From Pseudomonadota bacterium (GTDB taxonomy: Bacteria; Pseudomonadota; Gammaproteobacteria; Burkholderiales; Burkholderiaceae_C), in assembly GCA_023435325.1 (NCBI GenBank), contig JAEYRT010000069.1, positions 1-12,722 of the forward strand: DNA of 12,722 nucleotides. Direction: 5' to 3'. Position 1 is the stretch's first letter; each line of letters starts with the position of its first letter. The translations under genes and the position numbers were made by a program. This document shows positions 1-5,411 of the stretch, in pieces. The notes beneath the pieces are model-generated. The model ran no database searches. It was not told where the DNA came from and saw nothing but the letters and a program-made list of their open reading frames with translations.

Positions 1-66
1 ATCTTGACTACAGCAGATAGCAAATGGCATGTCCGCTGCTCCCATTGCCATGCACAAACCACCTAA
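1..66 (+). CDS. Possible 3' end of a plus-strand gene running off the left edge (ambiguous)
   Basis: Frame 1 is open from the window edge for 21 codons and stops at TAA 64-66. The tail contains a Cys-X2-Cys pair (CSHC) preceded by Trp-His, which would suit a small zinc-binding end, but 21 residues are too few to identify a family. The hairpin at 121-143, with T-rich DNA also on its plus-strand side, could end this gene as well as the tRNA. The alternative is a minus-strand gene starting at ATG 51-49, with GGTGG about 7 bases ahead, which is also open to the edge. Only one can be real and the window cannot decide between them. Confidence 0.25.
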   Translation: MLTTADSKWHVRCSHCHAQTT

Positions 67-80
67 AAAACCCCGAGCAA

Positions 81-102
81 GTGGCTACATGGTGGCTACA
101 TG
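81..102. repeat. Tandem direct repeat, two perfect 11-base units
   Basis: GTGGCTACATG occurs at 81-91 and again, without a gap, at 92-102. It lies between the possible gene end at 66 and the terminator at 121-143. Its function is unknown. It could be a simple duplication or a recombinase or regulator binding pair near the 3' side of a tRNA gene. Confidence 0.7.
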
Positions 103-120
103 ACAACAAAAACAAAAAAC

Positions 121-143
121 CCCGCTATGTAAAACATAGCGGG
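121..143 (-). terminator. Rho-independent terminator after tRNA-Thr
   Basis: A perfect 10-base-pair stem (121-130 with 134-143) closes a 3-base AAA loop. On the minus strand the stem is followed by a T-rich run, the complement of the A-rich stretch at 106-119, with one interruption. It lies 16 bases beyond the CCA end of the tRNA. The plus-strand side (144-157) is also T-rich, so it may act in both directions. Confidence 0.85.
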
Positions 144-159
144 ATTTCTTTTATTTAAT

Positions 160-235
160 TGGTGCCGGAGACATGAATCGAACACGCGACCTTCTCATTA
201 CGAATGAGCTGCTCTACCGACTGAGCTACACCGGC
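160..235 (-). tRNA. tRNA-Thr (anticodon CGU)
   Basis: This is a 76-base cloverleaf with the CCA tail encoded in the gene (complement of 160-162). It decodes ACG. The acceptor stem is GCCGGTG against CTCCGGC, with one U-U mismatch at position 6-67. The D arm is GCTC/GAGC, the anticodon loop is TTCGTAA, and the T loop is TTCGATT in a stem with two G-U pairs. The G27-A43 mismatch at the top of the anticodon stem also occurs, as I recall, in the E. coli threonine tRNA with the same anticodon, so it is probably normal. The 5' end lies 17 bases beyond the end of fbp. The gene has its own -10 box and a strong terminator, so it can be expressed alone, and it may also receive read-through from fbp. 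Confidence 0.96.
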
Positions 236-245
236 AACATCAAAA

Positions 246-251
246 ATTATA
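246..251 (-). promoter_or_regulatory. -10 box of the tRNA-Thr promoter
   Basis: A perfect TATAAT lies on the minus strand in the 17-base gap between the fbp stop codon and the tRNA. It ends 10 bases before the first tRNA base, so transcription would begin a few bases upstream of the mature 5' end. No good -35 hexamer lies 16-18 bases upstream, inside the fbp coding end (the best is CCTCGA or CTCGAA). The part of the promoter upstream of the -10 box therefore overlaps the last codons of fbp. Confidence 0.6.
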
Positions 252-252
252 G

Positions 253-1269
253 TTACTTTTGATCGGCTTCGAGGTGATAGCGTGTCACACGTTCGACTTC
301 ATTTTTGGAGCCAAGGACCACCGATATACGCTGGTGCAATTCGGTAGGCTGGATGTCCAAAATGCGTTCGCGGCCGTTAGTGGCCAAACCGCCAGCTTGT
401 TCGATCAGCCAGCTCATGGGGTTGGCCTCGTACATCAGGCGCAGCTTGCCGGGTTTGTGGGGCTCGCGTTTGTCCCAGGGGTACATAAAAATGCCGCCAC
501 GGCACAGGATGCGGTGCACATCGGCCACCATGGCTGCTACCCAGCGCATGTTGAAGTTCTTGCCACGGGGGCCATCTTCACCAGCCAAGCATTCATCGAT
601 ATAGCGCTTGACGGGTTCGTCCCAGTGGCGCATGTTTGACATGTTGATGGCGAACTCTTTGGTGTCCTCGGGAATCTTGACGTTTTCTTCAATCAAGATG
701 AAGGAGCCTTGCTCACGATCCAGGGTGAACATGGCGACGCCATCACCCACAGTCAGTACCAGTGTGGTTTGTGGGCCATAAATGCAATAGCCTGCGGCCA
801 CTTGCTTGGAGCCGGGTTGCATGAAGTCGTTGTCGTGCACACCGGGGTGGTTGTCGGGTTTTTTGAGCACGCTGAAGATGGTGCCGATCGACATGTTGAT
901 GTCGATGTTGGAGGAGCCATCCAAGGGGTCAAACATCAGCAGGTATTCGCCTTGAGGGTAGCGGTTGGGCACCACGTAGATGCCCTCCATCTCTTCCGAG
1001 GCCATGGCCGCCAGGTGGCCACCCCATTCGTTCGCTTCAATCAGTGTTTCGTTGGCGATGATGTCCAGTTTCTTCTGGACTTCACCTTGGACGTTTTCGC
1101 TGCCTGCGGTGCCCATGACATCGCCCAGCTCTCCTTTATTCACGGCAAAGCTGATGCGCTTGCACGCGCGCGCCACCACTTCCAGCAGCAGACGCAGCTG
1201 AGGGGGGATACGTCCGTCCACGCGTTGTTGTTCGACCAGATAGCGGGTCAGGCTGACACGACGTGTCAT
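253..1269 (-). CDS. fbp: Class 1 fructose-1,6-bisphosphatase
   Basis: A 338-residue, apparently complete enzyme that hydrolyses fructose 1,6-bisphosphate to fructose 6-phosphate and phosphate. This is the committed step of gluconeogenesis and, in autotrophs, also serves the Calvin cycle. It acts in the cytoplasm with Mg2+. Class 1 hallmarks are present: the acidic SEEME at 91-95, the metal/phosphate motif FDPLDGSSN at 113-121 (Asp114, Asp117), NMR at 241-243, and the sugar-phosphate and metal-binding segment KLRLMYEANPMSW at 275-287 with Glu281. The length matches the family (about 335). The start is ATG at 1269-1267, with AAGGAGAG about 6 bases ahead. The gene lies 82 bases after pepN on the same strand, but a hairpin followed by a T run sits in that gap. 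It may therefore be only partly cotranscribed with pepN. Confidence 0.97.
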   Translation of the reverse strand: MTRRVSLTRYLVEQQRVDGRIPPQLRLLLEVVARACKRISFAVNKGELGDVMGTAGSENVQGEVQKKLDIIANETLIEANEWGGHLAAMASEEMEGIYVVPNRYPQGEYLLMFDPLDGSSNIDINMSIGTIFSVLKKPDNHPGVHDNDFMQPGSKQVAAGYCIYGPQTTLVLTVGDGVAMFTLDREQGSFILIEENVKIPEDTKEFAINMSNMRHWDEPVKRYIDECLAGEDGPRGKNFNMRWVAAMVADVHRILCRGGIFMYPWDKREPHKPGKLRLMYEANPMSWLIEQAGGLATNGRERILDIQPTELHQRISVVLGSKNEVERVTRYHLEADQK

Positions 1270-1305
1270 GGGGCTCTCCTTCGAGGTAAAGCTAATTTAA
1301 AAAGG

Positions 1306-1342
1306 TAGCTACCAACGCTTGTGGTATAGGCATTGGCAGCTA
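1306..1342 (-). repeat. Hairpin-forming intergenic repeat between pepN and fbp, terminator-like
   Basis: Arms 1306-1318 and 1330-1342 pair over 13 positions, with 11 Watson-Crick and 2 G-T pairs, around an 11-base loop. Both arms end in TAGCT/AGCTA. On the minus strand the hairpin is followed by CC and then TTTTT, so it could act as a rho-independent terminator or attenuator, or as an mRNA-stabilising stem, between pepN and fbp. The arms resemble the AGCGCT...AGCTAT-type dispersed repeat that I recall from Comamonadaceae intergenic regions. That assignment is from memory and needs a genome-wide comparison. Confidence 0.6.
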
Positions 1343-1351
1343 ATTTGATGC

Positions 1352-4045
1352 TTAATCTGCAATTGCGCGTGTCACCACTTCGCGCACATCGTTGCTCAGG
1401 TCAGGCTTGGCAGCAACGCGGGCAATGGCTTCGCGAGCGGCGGTGCGATAGGGTTCCACCAGCTTGCTCCAGCGGTCCAGTGCACGTGCCAAGCGCGCAG
1501 CCACTTGGGGGTTGATGGCGTCCAGCTCCAGAACACGCTCGCTCCAGAACACATAACCAGCTGCATCGATGCGATGGAAGGCGCCGGGATTGGCACTGCA
1601 GTAACTAAAGATCAGGCTGCGTGCCCGATTAGGGTTCTTCAGGCTGAAGTCAGGGTGTTTCATCAGCTGCTTGATGGAAGGCAGCACATTGCCGCCGCGA
1701 TCGCAGGTCCCAGCTTGCAGGCTGAACCATTTGTCGATCACCAGTGGTTCGGCCTGGAACATTGCGTGAAAGCGCTCCAGCGCAGGCTGAGCGAGTTCCG
1801 CACCGCTATGGACCAAAGCAGACAGTGCGTTGAAGCGGTCTGTCATATTGCCGGCATCTTTGAAACGCTGGTAAGCCTTGCCGGGCCAAACGGTATCGCC
1901 GGAAGTTCGGGCGGCCAGGCACAGCATCAGCAAGGCGGTGCCTGCCAAAGCGCGTTTGCCACTGGAAACGGGGTCTGGGCGATAGGCTCCCGTGTCACCA
2001 TAGGTGTCAAATGCCCAGGCCCAGTCCGTTTGCAGTGCGGTTGCCAGTTGTTGGCGCATGGATTCACGCACAGCATGGATACGTTGGGGGTCCACCATGT
2101 CCAACTGCTCGGCCATGTAGGCCTCAGAGGGTAGAGCCAAGACCAAGTCTTTGTACGCAGCATCCAGTGTGGAGTGACGCAGCACGTCACGCAACGCATG
2201 GATAAAGGCCTCAGGCAGCACATTGGCGGGCACAGCTTCTTGGCTGGTTACCGCCTGCAGTGCATAGCGCAGGGCCAGACGTTGGCCGGCCTCCCAGCGG
2301 TTGAAACTGTCGCTGTCGTTGGCAAGCTGGACCAACAGTTCGGCATCACTGAAGTCGTATTGCAGAACCACGGGCGCACTAAAACCGCGCAGCAGCGAGG
2401 GCACAGGCTGCTGGGTGACGTTCGTGAACACCCAAGTCTGCTCCGATTCCGTCAGTACCAAGGTTTTGCTGAATGTGCTCTCGCTCTCGCTCTCGGTTTG
2501 CAGTTGCAAGGGCAGGGCACTGCCGTCTTGGCCAAGCAAGCCCATCTCGACGGGAATCACAAAAGGCAGTTTTTCGGCTTGTCCAGCGGTAGGCGCGCAG
2601 CTTTGCGACAGCGTCAGCGTATAGGTTTGCGCCGTAGCATCGTATTGACCTACAGCCTTGACGGTGGGCGTGCCTGCCTGGCTGTACCAGTGCTTGAATT
2701 GCTCCAGATGCTGTGCCAAGGGGCTGGCCGGATTGGCGTCTGCCATGGCCTGGACAAAGTCGTCGCATGTCACGGCCTGGCCGTCATGGCGTGCAAAGTA
2801 CAACTCCATGCCCTTGGCAAAGCCTTCACGGCCCACCAGGTTGTGCTGCATGCGCACCACTTCTGCACCTTTTTCGTAAATCGTGACGGTGTAGAAGTTG
2901 TTGATTTCGATGTAGCTGTCTGGCCGCACGGGGTGTGCCATGGGGCCTGCATCTTCCGGAAACTGCACGGTGCGCAGCACACGGACATCTTCGATACGTT
3001 TGACCGCACGGGCGGATGGCGTACCGGCCATGTCCATGCTGAATTCCTGGTCGCGGAACACCGTCAAGCCTTCCTTCAGGCTCAGCTGGAACCAGTCTCG
3101 GCAGGTGATGCGGTTGCCAGTCCAGTTGTGGAAGTATTCGTGACCGACCACGCTTTCCACATTGGCAAAGTCCACATCGGTTGCGGTGGACTGGCTGGCC
3201 AACACGTACTTGGTGTTGAAAATGTTCAGGCCCTTGTTTTCCATGGCGCCCATGTTGAAGTCGCTGGTAGCGACGATCATGAAGCGGTCCAGGTCCAGAC
3301 TGAGGCCAAAGCGTGCTTCATCCCATGCCACGGAGTGCATGAGGGCGTTCATGGCATGCTCGGTTTTTTCCAGATCACCGGGGCGTACAAACACTTGCAG
3401 CAAGTGGTCCTTGCCAGCACGGCTCTTGATCTTTTGCTCGCGAGCGACGAGCTTGCCCGCCACCAGTGCAAACAGGTAGCTGGGCTTCTTGTGCGGATCG
3501 ATCCACTTGGCAAAATGGCGTCCGTCTTCCAAGTCACCTGCTTCCACCAAGTTGCCGTTGGACAGCAGCACGGGGTAGGCTTGCTTGTTGGCACGCAATG
3601 TCACGCTGTACATGGCCATGACATCGGGGCGGTCCAGGAAGTAAGTGATACGGCGAAAGCCCTCGGACTCACACTGCGTAAAGAACGTGCCCTCACTCAC
3701 ATACAAGCCCATGAGCTTGGTGTTTTTCTCGGGCGCGCAGGTGGTGAAGATTTCCAGCTCTACAGGATCATCACCTTCAGGCAGATTCTCCAGCACCAGC
3801 TGGCTGCCATCCATCTTGAACGAAGTGCCACCACCATTGACCATCACGCGGGCCAAGTTCAACTCATCGCCATCCAGACGCAACGCCTGAGCAGGCACGT
3901 CAGGGTTGCGGCGAATGCGCATTTTGTTGAGCACACGGGTCTTGGCAGGGTCCAGATCGAACGTCAGATCAACAGTTTCAATCCACCAAGCGGGTGCTTG
4001 GTAGTCAGCACGGTAGATGGTGCTAGCTTGTCCTTCACGCAGCAT
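1352..4045 (-). CDS. pepN: Aminopeptidase N (M1 family zinc metallopeptidase)
   Basis: An 897-residue cytoplasmic enzyme that removes N-terminal residues (Ala, Lys, Arg and others) from peptides, finishing protein turnover downstream of the ATP-dependent proteases. The M1 signature is complete: exopeptidase motif GAMEN at 266-270, zinc motif HEYFHNW at 302-308 (His302, Glu303, His306), the third ligand Glu325 in SLKEG, and the transition-state tyrosine Tyr390. The length and layout resemble E. coli PepN (870 residues), with a long helical C-terminal domain. The ATG at 4045-4043 is preceded by AAGGA, and that ribosome site overlaps the prfB stop codon (TAAGGA). Only 9 bases separate the two genes, so they are probably one transcript with coupled translation. 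A short Glu-Ser repeat at 518-523 lies in the linker after the catalytic domain. Confidence 0.97.
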   Translation of the reverse strand: MLREGQASTIYRADYQAPAWWIETVDLTFDLDPAKTRVLNKMRIRRNPDVPAQALRLDGDELNLARVMVNGGGTSFKMDGSQLVLENLPEGDDPVELEIFTTCAPEKNTKLMGLYVSEGTFFTQCESEGFRRITYFLDRPDVMAMYSVTLRANKQAYPVLLSNGNLVEAGDLEDGRHFAKWIDPHKKPSYLFALVAGKLVAREQKIKSRAGKDHLLQVFVRPGDLEKTEHAMNALMHSVAWDEARFGLSLDLDRFMIVATSDFNMGAMENKGLNIFNTKYVLASQSTATDVDFANVESVVGHEYFHNWTGNRITCRDWFQLSLKEGLTVFRDQEFSMDMAGTPSARAVKRIEDVRVLRTVQFPEDAGPMAHPVRPDSYIEINNFYTVTIYEKGAEVVRMQHNLVGREGFAKGMELYFARHDGQAVTCDDFVQAMADANPASPLAQHLEQFKHWYSQAGTPTVKAVGQYDATAQTYTLTLSQSCAPTAGQAEKLPFVIPVEMGLLGQDGSALPLQLQTESESESTFSKTLVLTESEQTWVFTNVTQQPVPSLLRGFSAPVVLQYDFSDAELLVQLANDSDSFNRWEAGQRLALRYALQAVTSQEAVPANVLPEAFIHALRDVLRHSTLDAAYKDLVLALPSEAYMAEQLDMVDPQRIHAVRESMRQQLATALQTDWAWAFDTYGDTGAYRPDPVSSGKRALAGTALLMLCLAARTSGDTVWPGKAYQRFKDAGNMTDRFNALSALVHSGAELAQPALERFHAMFQAEPLVIDKWFSLQAGTCDRGGNVLPSIKQLMKHPDFSLKNPNRARSLIFSYCSANPGAFHRIDAAGYVFWSERVLELDAINPQVAARLARALDRWSKLVEPYRTAAREAIARVAAKPDLSNDVREVVTRAIAD
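2477..2494. repeat. In-frame hexanucleotide repeat inside pepN (GCTCTC x3)
   Basis: Three perfect copies of GCTCTC on the plus strand encode Glu-Ser three times on the minus strand (PepN residues 518-523). Copy-number change would keep the reading frame and lengthen or shorten a surface linker by two residues at a time. It is probably neutral. Confidence 0.75.
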
Positions 4046-4054
4046 GTGTTTTCC

Positions 4055-5159
4055 TTACAGGCCTTGCTTGAGCGAGGCTTCAATGAACATGTCGAGATCG
4101 CCATCCAGAACCTTCTGGGTGGCCGAGACTTCCACGTTGGTGCGCAAATCCTTGATGCGGCTGCTGTCCAGCACATAGGAGCGAATCTGGTGGCCCCAGC
4201 CCACATCGGTCTTGGTGTCTTCCAGCTTTTGCTGCTCTTCCTGGCGCTTGCGCATCTCGTAGTCATACAGGCGTGAGCGCAGACGCTGCCAAGCCACATC
4301 GCGGTTGCTGTGCTGCGAGCGGCCATCCTGGCACTGCACCACGATACCGGTAGGGATGTGGGTCAGTCGCACCGCAGAATCGGTCTTGTTGATGTGCTGA
4401 CCACCCGCACCAGAAGCACGGTAGGTGTCGGTGCGTACGTCCGCAGGGTTGATGTTGATTTCAATCGAATCATCAATCTCCGGGTAGACGAACAGCGACG
4501 AGAAACTGGTGTGGCGGCCACCCGAAGAATCAAATGGCGACTTGCGCACCAAACGGTGTACGCCGGTTTCAGTGCGCAGCAGGCCGTAGGCATACTCGCC
4601 TTCGACCTTGATCGTCGCGCTCTTGATGCCCGCTACGTCACCAGGGGTTTCCTCTTCCACGGTGGTCTTGAAACCCTTGCGCTCAGCGTACTTGAGGTAC
4701 TGGCGCAGCAACATGCTCGCCCAGTCACAAGCTTCGGTACCACCAGCACCAGCCTGGATATCAATAAAGCAGTTCAGAGGATCCGCTTCATTGCGGAACA
4801 TGCGTCGGAATTCCAGCTCTTCAATCAAAGGCTGGAGCTTGGCCGCTTCGCCTTCGATGGTTTCCAAGCCGGCATCGTCGCCTTCTTCCTTGCTCATTTC
4901 GAACAACTCCTGGTTGTCCGCCAGCTCGGTGGTAAGTTTTTGCAGTGTGAGAACCACAGCGTCGAGCGACTTTTTTTCCTTGCCCAGTTCCTGGGCTTTT
5001 TTGGGGTCGTTCCAGACGGCAGGGTCTTCTAGCGAAGCGTTGACAGTGCGCAGTCGTTCGTACTTTGCATCGTAGTCAAAGATACCTCCGTAACTCTTCT
5101 GTCCGGGTGGACAGGTCAGAGAGGGTGGCTTCGATTTGGTTGATGCGTTCTGCTTCCAT
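4055..5159 (-). CDS. prfB: Peptide chain release factor 2, expressed by programmed +1 frameshift
   Basis: RF2 recognises UAA and UGA in the ribosomal A site and triggers release of the finished protein. The gene is in two phases. Codons 1-27 run from ATG 5159-5157 to CTT 5081-5079 and are followed by an in-frame TGA (5078-5076). Skipping one base (5078) continues at GAC 5077-5075 to the stop at 4055-4057. The product is 367 residues (E. coli has 365). The stop-codon-reading tripeptide SPF is at 207-209, and the catalytic GGQ is at 252-254 in ASGAGGQ. Residue 248 is Ala, the common bacterial form, not the Thr of E. coli K-12. AGGAAG lies 4 bases before the start. Annotating this as one uninterrupted frame from an upstream start (for example 5242) would give a false N-terminus. 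pepN follows after 9 bases. Confidence 0.97.
5075..5089 (-). promoter_or_regulatory. RF2 autoregulatory +1 frameshift site
   Basis: Minus strand: an internal Shine-Dalgarno-like GGAGG (5089-5085), then TAT, then the slippery CTT (5081-5079), then TGA C. Spacing and slippery sequence match the E. coli site (AGGGGG TAT CTT TGA C). When RF2 is scarce the TGA is read slowly and ribosomes slip forward by one base to make full-length RF2. When RF2 is plentiful a 27-residue peptide is released. Confidence 0.97.
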
Positions 5160-5219
5160 GAGACTTCCTGAATTCGTTGTATCGGTGAGCAACCTGAACC
5201 GTTTGGAGCAAAGGTTGAT

Positions 5220-5241
5220 TGCGAAAAACCGGATTTTCGCA
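5220..5241. promoter_or_regulatory. Inverted repeat upstream of prfB, possible operator or leader hairpin
   Basis: Eight-base arms TGCGAAAA (5220-5227) and TTTTCGCA (5234-5241) flank ACCGGA, whose centre CCGG is itself symmetric. It lies about 60 bases ahead of the prfB start, in the 252-base gap behind the upstream terminator. It could be a dimeric regulator site or a hairpin in the prfB leader. I see no convincing -35/-10 pair near it, and nothing else recognisable between 5242 and 5351. Confidence 0.4.
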
Positions 5242-5351
5242 TGCCAAAGCTGTGCGTGCCTTAATGAACTGGCTGCTTGCACTTGTATCGGACTGGCTGG
5301 GCAAGCCGGGTGACGGTTCGCGCACCGCGTTCCCCGAGCATGCTGACAAAA

Positions 5352-5374
5352 ATGCCACCTCTGGGAGGTGGCAT
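5352..5374 (-). terminator. Rho-independent terminator after the fimV-like gene
   Basis: A perfect 10-base-pair stem (5352-5361 with 5365-5374) has a 3-base loop. On the minus strand the last stem base merges into a run of five T. It lies 37 bases after the stop codon of the fimV-like gene and separates it from prfB, so prfB should have its own promoter within 5160-5351. Confidence 0.88.
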
Positions 5375-5411
5375 GAGGGCCTGGGGAATCTTTCAAGCGG
5401 AGTTGTTGGAG

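Noticed and set aside
709..1308. A 199-codon plus-strand open frame opposite fbp
   Set aside because: It is antisense to the conserved FBPase coding region and has the same shadow-like composition.
2174..4276. A 700-codon plus-strand open frame opposite pepN and the end of prfB
   Set aside because: It lies entirely antisense to two clear conserved genes, and its translation is rich in His, Gln, Val and Gly with no family resemblance. It is a shadow of the codon bias on the minus strand.
5076..5396. A 106-codon minus-strand frame starting far upstream of prfB
   Set aside because: Only its last 27 codons are real, as the RF2 N-terminus. The part upstream runs through the terminator of the fimV-like gene and has no conserved look.
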